A stretch of 21,405 nucleotides of DNA. It comes from a virus. This document shows, piece after piece, positions 1-7,619 of this stretch (its first letter is position 1; every line of letters starts with the position of its first letter). Location: the IMG/VR virus record IMGVR_UViG_3300010883_021790, positions 1 through 21,405 of that record; one strand, given 5' to 3'. The notes beneath the pieces are model-generated. The model did no database searches, was not told the DNA's origin, and saw only the letters and a program-made list of their open reading frames with translations. The position numbers and the translations under genes are program-made.

Positions 1-120
1 ATGTTCGCAGATCAAGTGTTTATGCCGATGGTCAAATTCGCTGTGACGCTTATGTTCGTTGCCATAGTGCTAGACTACGGCTCCCAGATGATTGAAGCGA
101 TTGACACCTTAACCAATTAA
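1..120 (+). CDS. small single-pass membrane peptide, possibly 5'-truncated
   Basis: The frame is open from the first base of the window and begins with ATG, giving 39 residues and a TAA stop. It may start further upstream, outside the window. Residues about 9-25 are a continuous hydrophobic stretch rich in Val, Phe, Met, Leu and Ala, which looks like one transmembrane helix, followed by an acidic polar tail. The next ORF starts one base after the stop, so the two may be co-translated. I recognise no family. Small membrane peptides in phages can be holins, spanins or superinfection-exclusion factors, but nothing here decides between them. Confidence 0.4.
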   Translation: MFADQVFMPMVKFAVTLMFVAIVLDYGSQMIEAIDTLTN

Positions 121-121
121 G

Positions 122-187
122 ATGATTGCCGCAGCCATAGTTTTTAGCGTCACCATTATTTTAACCCTATATCAAAAACGAAAATGA
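122..187 (+). CDS. 21-residue putative membrane peptide
   Basis: A very short ORF: about 16 hydrophobic residues with a basic Lys-Arg-Lys end. This is the usual shape of a tiny inner-membrane peptide with the basic end in the cytoplasm. It starts one base after the previous stop, and its TGA overlaps the next ATG (ATGA at 184-187), a coupling junction that recurs in this window. That placement is the main argument that it is translated. Its length makes chance a real possibility. Confidence 0.3.
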   Translation: MIAAAIVFSVTIILTLYQKRK

Positions 188-345
188 AAACACAACAAGC
201 TACCATCGTATCCGTAACACTTACTGCCGAAGAATTTAAACAACTTCAAGAGCGGGGGAGCGTCAAAGTAAACAGTGACAATGATGAACAAAAGTTTGAA
301 CTACCCCAAGGCCCGTGTTTTTTGAATGGGCAATGGGTTTGCTAG
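184..345 (+). CDS. hypothetical protein, 53 aa
   Basis: The ORF starts inside an ATGA overlap with the preceding mini-ORF and ends in TAG. The product is polar and mostly soluble. Its middle is Lys/Asp/Glu-rich, and its C-terminal part has two Cys and a Trp (ending Gly-Gln-Trp-Val-Cys). There is no signal peptide and no family I recognise. The N-terminal half (a Thr/Val strand followed by TAEEFKQL) would suit a small strand-helix fold. Support comes from the gapless arrangement with its neighbours. Confidence 0.42.
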   Translation: MKTQQATIVSVTLTAEEFKQLQERGSVKVNSDNDEQKFELPQGPCFLNGQWVC

Positions 346-359
346 TGTAATTCTTAAAG

Positions 360-578
360 ATGGAAAACGAAACGGAAAACCGAGTGCCCGAGTTTGCTAT
401 TTTTCAAAACAGCAGGACAAGGGTTGCCGCGATTTGGACGAAACACCAAGGGCGATGGCAAGAGTGTCAGTCAGAGGAGTATGACGCCATCAATTTATTC
501 GTTAGCTTACTGCGTGAGTCCAACAACCCACACGCAACGCTCGAGGAGATCGTCAAAATTATGAAAAAGGACCGCTAG
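360..578 (+). CDS. hypothetical protein, 72 aa
   Basis: A 72-residue ORF 14 bases after the previous stop. The product is hydrophilic. The N-terminal half is rich in Arg and Glu with two Trp residues, and the C-terminal half is probably helical (Asp-Ala-Ile-Asn-Leu-Phe-Val-Ser-Leu-Leu, then Thr-Leu-Glu-Glu-Ile-Val-Lys-Ile). No catalytic motif or known domain is visible. TGTAAT at 346-351 lies eight bases before the ATG and resembles a -10 box, but there is no convincing -35. This is the last gene before a 203-base non-coding gap. Codon use here looks somewhat richer in G and C than in the glycan genes that follow. Confidence 0.5.
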   Translation: MENETENRVPEFAIFQNSRTRVAAIWTKHQGRWQECQSEEYDAINLFVSLLRESNNPHATLEEIVKIMKKDR

Positions 579-605
579 CGCCCAATTTTGCTAATAGGAT
601 CCGAC

Positions 606-666
606 CACCCCCCCCTTTTAAAGAAACTTGCTAACAAGTTATTCGCATAATCAGGGCTGGGGGGTG
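606..666. other. nested inverted repeat in the 579-781 intergenic gap
   Basis: CACCCCCC (606-613) can pair with GGGGGGTG (659-666). Inside it sits a perfect six-base stem with a four-base loop: AACTTG (625-630), CTAA, CAAGTT (635-640). Further on, AATAATT (712-718) and AATTATT (725-731) form another small palindrome in an AT-rich stretch. The outer G/C arms are unusual in this AT-rich DNA. There is no U-run directly after the outer stem, so it is not a textbook intrinsic terminator. It may still end transcription of the small-ORF group or act as an RNA or DNA structural element. The rest of the gap holds no gene I can support. Confidence 0.4.
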
Positions 667-745
667 AAAATTTATCTGCCCGGTAAAAAAACCCCTAGGT
701 GAATATTTATTAATAATTATTTAAAATTATTCGTGCGGTATTTAA

Positions 746-773
746 TTGATTTTGCGCTTTTCTTTGCTATTAT
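746..773 (+). promoter_or_regulatory. candidate promoter for the glycan operon
   Basis: TTGATT (746-751) as -35 and TATTAT (768-773) as -10 are separated by 16 bases. The GTG start of rmlA is eight bases after the -10, so a transcript starting at the usual distance would have almost no leader. No good ribosome binding site precedes that GTG. The hexamers match consensus only partly and the region is AT-rich, so chance is possible. The position, at the only sizeable gap before an eleven-gene run, is what makes it plausible. Confidence 0.3.
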
Positions 774-781
774 ATAGAGCC

Positions 782-1636
782 GTGAAAGGAATTGTATTAA
801 CAGGTGGAGCAAGCTCAAGACTGTATCCAACAGCATTGGTAAATAACAAAGGACTATTGCCTGTATATGATAAACCTATGATATACTATCCTCTTTGTAC
901 ATTAATTGAAAATGGTATTAAAGATATTTGTTTAATTTCTTCTCCTGATCAAATCAACAGTTATAGGAAGCTATTAGGCAATGGAAGTAGATTGGGTATT
1001 AAAATTTGTTATAAAGTTCAAAAAAGGCCCGAAGGGATAGCGCAAGCTTTTTTAATTGCTAAAACTTTTATTAAGAATGATAAAGTCGCGCTAATACTTG
1101 GTGATAATATTTTCTATGGAAGCCGCGTGTTTGGTCAGGCCTTTCGAGGCTTCAGAACGGGGGGTACCATATTTGGGTATGAAGTAAAAGACCCCACAAG
1201 ATATGGGGTAGTCAATTTCGAAGAGGGAAAACTCGCAAGCGTTGTCGAAAAACCAGAAGAGCCAAGCAGCAACTATGCAGTTCCGGGGCTATACTTGTTT
1301 GATAAAGATGTTGTTGAAATTACTAAAAAGTACGTAAACCCATCTGAAAGAGGAGAGTTAGAAATAGCTTCTGTAATTAATCAATATATTGCAAGAAAAT
1401 CAGTAAAACTAGTAAAAATTAATAGAGGCTGTGCGTGGCTTGACGCAGGGACTCCTACTTCCTTGCATGAATCATCACAGTACATTAAGGTTATAGAAGA
1501 AAGACAAGGGATTAAAATAGGTTGTATTGAAGAAGCTGCTTTTAAAAGAAAATTCATAAAAAAGATACAACTAAAAGATCTAGCGGCCAAAATGCCAAAC
1601 AGTGATTATAAAGAGTATTTAGAAAGATTGTTATGA
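782..1636 (+). CDS. rmlA: glucose-1-phosphate thymidylyltransferase (sugar-nucleotide pyrophosphorylase)
   Basis: RmlA family, which condenses glucose-1-phosphate with dTTP to dTDP-glucose, the entry step to dTDP-deoxysugars. I start it at GTG 782, giving 284 aa. A longer reading from TTG 746 adds 12 hydrophobic residues not expected in the family, whereas Met-Lys-Gly-Ile-Val-Leu-Thr-Gly-Gly is the normal N-terminus. Visible motifs are the nucleotide-binding GG-x3-RLYP loop, LLPVYDKPMIYYPL, LGDN with metal-binding Asp at residue 108, EKPEEPSSNYAVPGLY, RGELEI and AWLDAGT. The length is close to bacterial RmlA. It is the first gene of the glycan island and overlaps the next gene by ATGA. The family signature is clear; dTTP rather than UTP specificity is inferred from the motif set and the nearby rmlB. 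Confidence 0.93.
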   Translation: MKGIVLTGGASSRLYPTALVNNKGLLPVYDKPMIYYPLCTLIENGIKDICLISSPDQINSYRKLLGNGSRLGIKICYKVQKRPEGIAQAFLIAKTFIKNDKVALILGDNIFYGSRVFGQAFRGFRTGGTIFGYEVKDPTRYGVVNFEEGKLASVVEKPEEPSSNYAVPGLYLFDKDVVEITKKYVNPSERGELEIASVINQYIARKSVKLVKINRGCAWLDAGTPTSLHESSQYIKVIEERQGIKIGCIEEAAFKRKFIKKIQLKDLAAKMPNSDYKEYLERLL

Positions 1637-2493
1637 TATTAGTATTAGGACAGACAGGGTACATAGGAACTCAATTCATAAATGAGTTAAAATATAGAAA
1701 TTTATCATATAGGGGTATATCGCGGGTAAATATAGATTATACTAATTATTTTGCGCTTTCTTCTCTGCTTACCACAGACGTTGCTAGAAACAATTTTGAA
1801 TTAGTTATCAACTGCTCAGGGTATATAGGCAGACCCAACGTTGATGCGTGTGAGGATCATAAGGCAGAAACGATAGAGGGAAATGTTGTATTACCAAAAA
1901 TGATATCGGATGTCTGTTCAGACGTAGGCATTCCACTTATACACATATCTTCTGGATGTATTTATAATGGATATGATAAAACGTATACCGAGGAAGACCC
2001 CCCCGATTTTTGTTTTAAAACTAATAATGGTTCTTTTTATTCTGGATGTAAGGCGTTAGCCGAAGATTTAATTAATAAGGATAATTCTTATATTTGTAGA
2101 TTAAGGATTCCCTTTGATGAGTTCGATAACCCACGGAACTACGTAAGCAAATTAAAAAATTATAGTAAATTGTTAAATGCTAAAAATTCAATCTCTCATA
2201 GGGGTGATTTTGTTAGAGCTTGTTTGGATTTATTTGAGAATGATTGTCCTAAAGGTATTTATAATATAGTTAATTCTGGATACGCGACAACCGAACAGGT
2301 TGCGCGACTCATGACTAAATATAATATTAAAGATAATTTTAGCTTTTTTGAAAGCGAAGAAGAATTTTATAGACTTGGAGCGAAAGCTCCAAGATCTAAT
2401 TGTTTGCTCGATAACTCAAAATTGCTTTCTATGGGGGTTAAAATAAGAAGCGTTAGCGAGGCGCTGGAAGATTCCCTACAAAAATGGACATAA
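1633..2493 (+). CDS. RmlD-like NAD(P)-dependent sugar-nucleotide reductase
   Basis: A short-chain dehydrogenase/reductase of the dTDP-4-dehydrorhamnose reductase type, 286 aa. The nucleotide-binding loop is at residues 6-12 (Gly-Gln-Thr-Gly-Tyr-Ile-Gly). A strand ending Ile-Ser-Ser-Gly-Cys-Ile-Tyr-Asn-Gly corresponds to the RmlD strand that usually reads ISTDYVFDG. The catalytic Tyr-x3-Lys is Tyr136/Lys140. The usual Asp in the ISTDYVFDG position is replaced here, so the substrate may not be dTDP-4-keto-rhamnose. It is coupled to rmlA by an ATGA overlap and followed at once by the amidotransferase gene. The likely role is reduction of a 4-keto sugar nucleotide made by the RmlB encoded further on. 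No RmlC epimerase is seen, so a rhamnose product cannot be assumed. Confidence 0.8.
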   Translation: MILVLGQTGYIGTQFINELKYRNLSYRGISRVNIDYTNYFALSSLLTTDVARNNFELVINCSGYIGRPNVDACEDHKAETIEGNVVLPKMISDVCSDVGIPLIHISSGCIYNGYDKTYTEEDPPDFCFKTNNGSFYSGCKALAEDLINKDNSYICRLRIPFDEFDNPRNYVSKLKNYSKLLNAKNSISHRGDFVRACLDLFENDCPKGIYNIVNSGYATTEQVARLMTKYNIKDNFSFFESEEEFYRLGAKAPRSNCLLDNSKLLSMGVKIRSVSEALEDSLQKWT

Positions 2494-2494
2494 T

Positions 2495-3823
2495 ATGTGT
2501 GGAATATATTGTTCAAATTTATCTGCTTTAGAAAAAGGCTACGGAGAGCATTTGCTTAATTTACGTGGCCCAGATAATCTTTCCGAAGTTCAGGTTGAAG
2601 ATTTTTTCATATCCCACTCTTTGCTAAGTATTACTGGCGACACAACCTCTCAACCTTTTATAAAAAATAATATTGCATGTTTATATAATGGAGAAATTTA
2701 CAACCATGAAGAATACGGAAATTATGACAGCGATGGTGAAGCCTTAATTGATGCCTACTTACGGGACGGTATTTTCTTTCCCCAAAATCTTGACGGAGAA
2801 TTTGCTATAGCGCTAATTGATTTTCTAAATAATTTATTAATCATTTCCACCGACACTTTTAGCACGAAGCCTATATATTATTCTCTAGAAGACAAAATGT
2901 TCGGGTGCAGTTCTTACAAATCTCCATTGGAGGAAGCCGGACACAAGAACATAAAAAAATTGCCACCGAATACCATCAGGGTTATTAACATGTCTGATTT
3001 TACATCGTCAGACCATATCGTTACTAATTTTAACTTAGACCAAAAAAACAACTCCTTTGATGGGTGGGTTCGCGCGTTCGAAAAATCTATCGAAAAAAGA
3101 ACTCGAAATTGTAGAAAAAAAATCTTTATCGGTCTAAGTAGCGGTCATGATAGCGGGGCTATATATAACGAGCTTATAAATCAAGAAACCCCATTTAAGG
3201 CTTATTCTGTCAAGGGGAGTGAGAATGACCATATAATAGATCAAAGAAAAAAAATAATTGAATTTGAATCTGACTGTTACCATAAAACCCTATTTAAAAG
3301 TGAAGGCGCTTATAGGAAGGCTCACGATTATATAGTGGAGAACACCGAGCCATATAATTATGTTATAAAGTCTGACTATGGGGACTATAGTGAAAATTGT
3401 AAATTAGTAGACGATAGTGGGTCTAACTGGCTCTCTTGGGTATTCGAACACGCTCGACTAGACGGGGGAAAGGTTTGTCTCTCTGGAATGGGCGCGGATG
3501 AAATAATTTCTGATTATGGGTTTGGAGGAAATAGATATTTTTTGCATAGTAATTTCGGCGGAAACTTTCCCGATAACTTGAAAGATATATTTCCTTGGGG
3601 ATGTTTCTTTGGCAGTAGCATGGAATCTTACATGGTAAAAGAAGAATACGTTGGTGGCGCTTACGGAATAGAAACAAGATATCCGTTTTTAGATAAAAAT
3701 TTGGTTCAAGAATTTTTAAATTTAGAAAAAGACTTAAAAAACAGTAACTATAAATCTGTCTTACATGAATATTTGACTAGAGAAAATGTGCCTTTTGTGC
3801 CTCATACGAAAATGGGATTTTAA
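2495..3823 (+). CDS. asparagine-synthase-like glutamine amidotransferase, short C-terminus
   Basis: AsnB family, 442 aa. The N-terminal glutaminase domain has the Cys2 nucleophile (Met-Cys-Gly-Ile), RGPD at 24-27 and YNGEIYNH at 64-71. The synthetase domain has an ATP-pyrophosphatase loop LSSGHDS at 214-220, where the usual form is SGGxDS, and SGMGADE at 330-336. The protein stops directly after Lys-Met-Gly-Phe (439-442), a motif that in bacterial AsnB (about 550 aa) is followed by roughly 100 more residues. The next gene starts one base after the stop. Family members in O-antigen clusters often amidate sugar acids rather than aspartate. Among sugar genes that role seems likelier here, but it is inferred. 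I leave the symbol blank for that reason. Confidence 0.87.
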   Translation: MCGIYCSNLSALEKGYGEHLLNLRGPDNLSEVQVEDFFISHSLLSITGDTTSQPFIKNNIACLYNGEIYNHEEYGNYDSDGEALIDAYLRDGIFFPQNLDGEFAIALIDFLNNLLIISTDTFSTKPIYYSLEDKMFGCSSYKSPLEEAGHKNIKKLPPNTIRVINMSDFTSSDHIVTNFNLDQKNNSFDGWVRAFEKSIEKRTRNCRKKIFIGLSSGHDSGAIYNELINQETPFKAYSVKGSENDHIIDQRKKIIEFESDCYHKTLFKSEGAYRKAHDYIVENTEPYNYVIKSDYGDYSENCKLVDDSGSNWLSWVFEHARLDGGKVCLSGMGADEIISDYGFGGNRYFLHSNFGGNFPDNLKDIFPWGCFFGSSMESYMVKEEYVGGAYGIETRYPFLDKNLVQEFLNLEKDLKNSNYKSVLHEYLTRENVPFVPHTKMGF

Positions 3824-3824
3824 A

Positions 3825-4697
3825 ATGAAGCTTACTATTTATCTAACCGCCAACGAAGAGTATATTGATTTTGTAAAAGTGTTTCTTTATTCTGTTAAAA
3901 AAAACTTTCCTCAAGAAAAATTAAAAAAAATAATTATAAATGATTTGGGATTTTCTTTCGAACAAAGGATTGGCCTCAAAAAGTTTCACCCACTGGTAGA
4001 ATTTATTTCGACCACCAAAACTAAAGTTAATGCGGACGAAGTGTGGGGAGAGGGATGGAGACTTGCTATATCTAATAAAACAGAGGGCTTATTTTCCGTA
4101 TGTAATGAAGATAATTACCCCATATTAATGATTGACGTTGATACTTTTGTCTTAAGGGATTTTTCTGACGAAATATTTTACGGATGCGATGTTCAGGTAT
4201 GCCAACAAAAACCCGTTAAAACAGCTTATGGTCAAACCATAGATTATATAGGGTGCTGGTTTGTAGCTCACAACGACAAGGCGAAAGAATTCATTTACAG
4301 ATGGATGCACAAGATAAGCGCAAGTCAGTGGGCGCATAGAGAAACCCCGGGCCTATGCAGCTTAATGGATCAACTGAAGAACTCACAGAACACCCATTTT
4401 ACCATAAAAGAAAATCACGAAAATGATATTTGTGCTTTAGATTATAATCCGGCAGGAAAAGAATGGGGCAAGCCAAAAATATTACACTTTAGAAGCAACC
4501 CCCAATGCGTAAATATTTCCAAGGAGGCTAACGGGCCCACGGGTCTTAAGGAGCCGTTTGCTAATACTAACGTCGGCGTTTCTGTTAATGACAAATTTTA
4601 CCTAGACAGAATAAACGGAACAAAAAATCTACCAAATGAAATAAGGCGATTATACTATGAGGCCGATAAAGAAAATTTAATTTTACCCATAAAATGA
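3825..4697 (+). CDS. GT-A-fold glycosyltransferase, GT8-like
   Basis: A putative nucleotide-sugar-dependent glycosyltransferase, 290 aa. I choose ATG 3825, one base after the asparagine-synthase stop. The frame is open further upstream, but that stretch reads into the preceding gene and gives an unlikely N-terminus. The metal-binding DxD is Asp104-Val-Asp106 in Leu-Met-Ile-Asp-Val-Asp-Thr-Phe. A later Met-Asp-Gln and Ile-Leu-His-Phe with His221 match the third metal ligand of GT8-like enzymes. There is no signal peptide or membrane segment, so it should act in the cytoplasm. Donor and acceptor cannot be read from sequence. It overlaps the next gene by ATGA. Confidence 0.7.
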   Translation: MKLTIYLTANEEYIDFVKVFLYSVKKNFPQEKLKKIIINDLGFSFEQRIGLKKFHPLVEFISTTKTKVNADEVWGEGWRLAISNKTEGLFSVCNEDNYPILMIDVDTFVLRDFSDEIFYGCDVQVCQQKPVKTAYGQTIDYIGCWFVAHNDKAKEFIYRWMHKISASQWAHRETPGLCSLMDQLKNSQNTHFTIKENHENDICALDYNPAGKEWGKPKILHFRSNPQCVNISKEANGPTGLKEPFANTNVGVSVNDKFYLDRINGTKNLPNEIRRLYYEADKENLILPIK

Positions 4698-5407
4698 AAT
4701 TAGCAGTTCTGACAAGCCTCTTTGGAAGCCGAAACGATCTTCGCTCATTAAGCGTTTGGGAAAGGAGATATGACGTTGATTATTACGCCTTCTTAGATAG
4801 AGAGCATAAAGAAACCTTGGGGTGGAACCAAATAACGTCCCCCAGTTTCACAACTTACGCCGAATGGTCCAACAGAAGAAATGCAAAAATATACAAAATA
4901 TTACCAAATTTATTTTTACCGAATTATGACGCTTATGTTTGGGTAGACGCTTGTCAAACGGTTATTAGAGACCCTCATGCGATTTGCGAAGAGGTTCTAA
5001 AAGATAATGATATAGCTGTATTTAAACATTCTGATAGATGCTGCGTATATGATGAAGCTCAAATAGTGAGCAGATTAAAAGCGGACTCCGCCGAAACAAT
5101 AAGCAAACAAGTAGAATACCTAGAGTCAAAAAATTTTCCAAAAAATAACGGCTTATATGAATTAGCCTGCTTCGTGAGAAAAAATAATGAAATCACAAAC
5201 CAAATGGGATTAATGTGGTGGGAAATGATATGCCGGTTCTCTTCTAGGGATCAGATTTCTTTTCCGTATATTTTGTGGGAATTGAAAGATAAAATAAAAA
5301 TTTCTATTTTGCCCGGGCTTGTTAATCATTCTAGAGCAAATGATTTTTTTCAATATAACAAAACTCATAGCTCGTTAATTGACGACTGGCGCAACAAGAC
5401 TTCTTAA
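4694..5407 (+). CDS. TOD1/MUCI70-type (DUF616) glycosyltransferase-like protein
   Basis: 237 aa, overlapping the previous gene by ATGA. The pattern fits the TOD1/MUCI70 (DUF616, PF04765) family: an N-terminal strand with Leu-Thr-Ser-Leu-Phe-Gly, then Arg-Asn-Ala-Lys-Ile-Tyr-Lys and Leu-Pro-Asn-Tyr before Val-Trp-Val-Asp-Ala-Cys (Asp85). Near the C-terminus comes Ser-Arg-Asp-Gln-Ile-Ser-Phe-Pro-Tyr, resembling the RDQ-SF-Y motif of that family. Members are GT-A-like proteins in plant and bacterial glycan pathways; biochemical knowledge of the bacterial ones is thin. No signal peptide is visible. It sits between two other glycosyltransferase candidates, which supports a role in assembling the same glycan. 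The family call rests on motif memory, not a search. Confidence 0.68.
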   Translation: MKLAVLTSLFGSRNDLRSLSVWERRYDVDYYAFLDREHKETLGWNQITSPSFTTYAEWSNRRNAKIYKILPNLFLPNYDAYVWVDACQTVIRDPHAICEEVLKDNDIAVFKHSDRCCVYDEAQIVSRLKADSAETISKQVEYLESKNFPKNNGLYELACFVRKNNEITNQMGLMWWEMICRFSSRDQISFPYILWELKDKIKISILPGLVNHSRANDFFQYNKTHSSLIDDWRNKTS

Positions 5408-5408
5408 A

Positions 5409-6182
5409 GTGCATATTATAAACTTTGACAAAGAATACTTAGAGTGGGCTAGAATATTAGTTATGTCTAATTTGTTGGTTAATCAAGATGAAAAAATGTA
5501 TCTCTCCACCGTTAACTTAACGGATGAAGATATAGATGGTCTTTATGCCATTGGTGAAAATTTAATTATAGAAAACGAACTAGTTAGCCCCAAGGACGTT
5601 CCCTTGGTGGCGGAACGCATAACGGAGCATAACAAAACGGATAGATATGGTCCGCTAGATAATCGTATGCCAGAATTTATGGCTTGTAGAATTTCAAAGG
5701 TTTTTCAAAGAGCGTTCGAGAAATTTTCGAACGAAGATTTGTTTGTGTTAACTGGGGCGGATACATTTATTAACAGAAGGTTCCCCTTTAAAGAATTTGT
5801 TGATTCGCATGACGCCGCCCTTTTAACCGGGAATACTGGATCACCCCCTAGCAATCTCGCTACGGGAGTCATGTGTCTAAAGAATGTTTCACCGTGCAAA
5901 GAATTAGTTGATTTGTGGGTGAGCTATTCAGAAAACGAACAAGTCATCCGGAGCTACCGAAAGGGTTATTGGTTTTGGGACCAAGTAACCCTGAACTGCG
6001 CTGCAGAAGATATGGTTTATAAAGAAAAAATAAGAATCAAAGAACTTCCCCACTCAAGGCTTATTAATACAAACCAAGACAAAGAAGCCTATATGTGGTC
6101 TGTTCACAAATTAAATAAAGAAGGAAGAAATAAAACCTTTGACTTATGGGTGGAAGAACTAGAGAAAAGACGCTATCTTTGA
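5409..6182 (+). CDS. putative GT-A-like glycosyltransferase
   Basis: 257 aa starting at GTG 5409, one base after the previous TAA. A reading from TTG 5379 would overlap the previous gene and add ten unconserved-looking residues, so I prefer the GTG. The candidate metal site is Thr115-Gly-Ala-Asp118-Thr-Phe, where the first Asp of DxD is replaced by Gly. Later come Leu-Ala-Thr-Gly-Val-Met-Cys-Leu-Lys and Phe-Trp-Asp-Gln-Val-Thr-Leu-Asn, the layout seen in nucleotide-diphospho-sugar transferases (acceptor-side strand, then D-Q). The Pro-His-Ser-Arg-Leu near residue 225 may give the closing His. Function is inferred from fold-like motifs and from neighbours of the same kind. Confidence 0.55.
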   Translation: MHIINFDKEYLEWARILVMSNLLVNQDEKMYLSTVNLTDEDIDGLYAIGENLIIENELVSPKDVPLVAERITEHNKTDRYGPLDNRMPEFMACRISKVFQRAFEKFSNEDLFVLTGADTFINRRFPFKEFVDSHDAALLTGNTGSPPSNLATGVMCLKNVSPCKELVDLWVSYSENEQVIRSYRKGYWFWDQVTLNCAAEDMVYKEKIRIKELPHSRLINTNQDKEAYMWSVHKLNKEGRNKTFDLWVEELEKRRYL

Positions 6183-6194
6183 TAAAATAAAATT

Positions 6195-6809
6195 ATGCAA
6201 AACAAGTTAATGAAAAAGGGGGGAATTGAAATTCATTCTTCCAGCATTGTAGAATCTACCGACATAGGAGACGGAACGACGATTTGGGCATACTCTCACG
6301 TATCAGCGGGCGCTTCCATAGGTAAAAACTGCATGATAGGAGAAGGTGTCCATATAGGGAAAAATGTAAAAATTGGAGATAATTGTAAAATACAAAACCA
6401 TTCTTTACTTTATGAAGGTGTGATTTTAGAAGACGATGTGTTTATTGGGCCAAGCGTAATTACTACGAACGATTTATACCCTAGGGCGTTTGGCGAATGG
6501 ACCGAGCGCTTCGCTAAAACATTAATCAAAAGAGGAGCGGGTGTCGGGGCGAATAGCACAATAGTTTGCGGAACTACTTTGGGTGAATTTTGCATGGTAG
6601 GTGCGGGCTCTGTTGTGGTGGATGATGTTATGAATCAATCCTTGGTAAAGGGTAGCCCCGCAAGACATACAAGATTTATGTCTGACATAAAGGATAGTCC
6701 TTTCCACGGAAGCTACAGATCTGACGACCCAAACGACTCTAAAGGAAAAAGTACAATTTGCACCGCTGACCCCAACCCTATGAACAAAGATACAAAAATG
6801 TTTTTGTAA
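6195..6809 (+). CDS. sugar N-acetyltransferase, left-handed beta-helix (WlbB/FdtC-like)
   Basis: 204 aa. Residues about 14-160 carry hexapeptide repeats (Ile/Val-Gly-x4 periodicity: IGDGT, IGKNCMIGEGVHIGKNVKIGDN, IGPS) typical of trimeric acyltransferases. The loop Asn-Asp-Leu-Tyr-Pro-Arg-Ala, then Arg-Gly-Ala-Gly-Val-Gly-Ala-Asn-Ser-Thr-Ile-Val-Cys-Gly and Gly-Ser-Pro-Ala-Arg, match enzymes that acetylate the 3-amino group of nucleotide sugars using acetyl-CoA (WlbB/WbpD and FdtC/QdtC). A polar 45-residue tail follows the helix. ATG 6210 is an alternative start. The expected partner aminotransferase is not in the window, so the amino-sugar substrate must come from the host or from genes outside it, or the enzyme has another acceptor. 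Confidence 0.87.
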   Translation: MQNKLMKKGGIEIHSSSIVESTDIGDGTTIWAYSHVSAGASIGKNCMIGEGVHIGKNVKIGDNCKIQNHSLLYEGVILEDDVFIGPSVITTNDLYPRAFGEWTERFAKTLIKRGAGVGANSTIVCGTTLGEFCMVGAGSVVVDDVMNQSLVKGSPARHTRFMSDIKDSPFHGSYRSDDPNDSKGKSTICTADPNPMNKDTKMFL

Positions 6810-6830
6810 ACCCTACCTGCTCAGAAGAAA

Positions 6831-7562
6831 ATGTCAAAATTTAATCCAGTAGTTTTAATTACTCAGCCTAGAGAAATCACCGAAGTGATAAACTCTATGA
6901 AAAAATATATAAAATACCCCAAGGTATGGTTCAAGGGATATACTGAGCCCGAAGTTACTAAAGAAATAAATAGATACGTAAGAAATACTAATTATAGTCA
7001 TTATATTATATGCGCGGATGACGTTATTGTTAACGAGCAGGTTTTTGAAGAAATGGATAAATATGTTAATATATTTTCTCCCCACCATGAAACATCACGA
7101 GATATAGTTACTGGGTGGTGCAACTTAGATATTGATCATATAGACGGCAGCTTAAAGCGCGACAGCAACATAGCAGAAAAAGAGATAACCTTGGAAAATG
7201 GGATTTGGCCGTTAACGAGTGATTACGAATTTTCTTCAATACAGAACATTTTGTCTAGAAAGGGTTTGATTCAAACATACCTATCTTCTTTTGCTCTGTC
7301 TTGCGTGCCTAGAGAAACTTTAATTGGATACCCGCTCACTACTTACAAAACTCCCGGTTTTCTGTTTGAGAGAACGCCTCGCGCTCAACCCCGTGGATGC
7401 TGCTCTGATCACGAATTTTCTCGAAGGATCACCGAAGACGGAATAAAAATTTGGACTACGCCAAAAATGTTTATAAAACACCTGAGAGAAGAGCGTGACC
7501 CCTTCCTTAAGAAAAATTGGATCGTAGGAAAAGTTGAACCAACTATAACCGAGGAGTTGTGA
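6831..7562 (+). CDS. putative glycosyltransferase, GT2-like
   Basis: 243 aa. ATG 6831 follows a purine-rich AGAAGAA stretch that could serve as the ribosome binding site. Residues 57-66 read Tyr-Ile-Ile-Cys-Ala-Asp-Asp-Val-Ile-Val, a hydrophobic strand ending in an acidic pair (Asp63-Asp64) like the metal site of GT-A enzymes. Near the C-terminus, Cys-Ser-Asp193-His-Glu195-Phe-Ser-Arg-Arg followed by Gly-Ile-Lys-Ile-Trp and Ile-Lys-His217-Leu matches the catalytic E/D-x-E-F-x-R and closing His of GT2-type transferases. There is no membrane segment. It lies between the acetyltransferase and rmlB, separated from rmlB by 57 bases. Acceptor unknown. Confidence 0.62.
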   Translation: MSKFNPVVLITQPREITEVINSMKKYIKYPKVWFKGYTEPEVTKEINRYVRNTNYSHYIICADDVIVNEQVFEEMDKYVNIFSPHHETSRDIVTGWCNLDIDHIDGSLKRDSNIAEKEITLENGIWPLTSDYEFSSIQNILSRKGLIQTYLSSFALSCVPRETLIGYPLTTYKTPGFLFERTPRAQPRGCCSDHEFSRRITEDGIKIWTTPKMFIKHLREERDPFLKKNWIVGKVEPTITEEL

Positions 7563-7619
7563 TAGTCGGGGGTACAAGGATTTAACAAGTTTTCCCGTCT
7601 TTAAAAAGTGCAAATTATT

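Noticed and set aside
746-781. Upstream extension of RmlA from TTG 746
   Set aside because: RmlA proteins start at Met-Lys-Gly-Ile, which corresponds to GTG 782. The extra twelve residues are hydrophobic and coincide with the candidate promoter.
3786-3824. Upstream extension of the GT8-like protein by 13 residues
   Set aside because: It would lie inside the asparagine-synthase gene and lacks a credible start; ATG 3825 directly after the stop gives a typical glycosyltransferase N-terminus.
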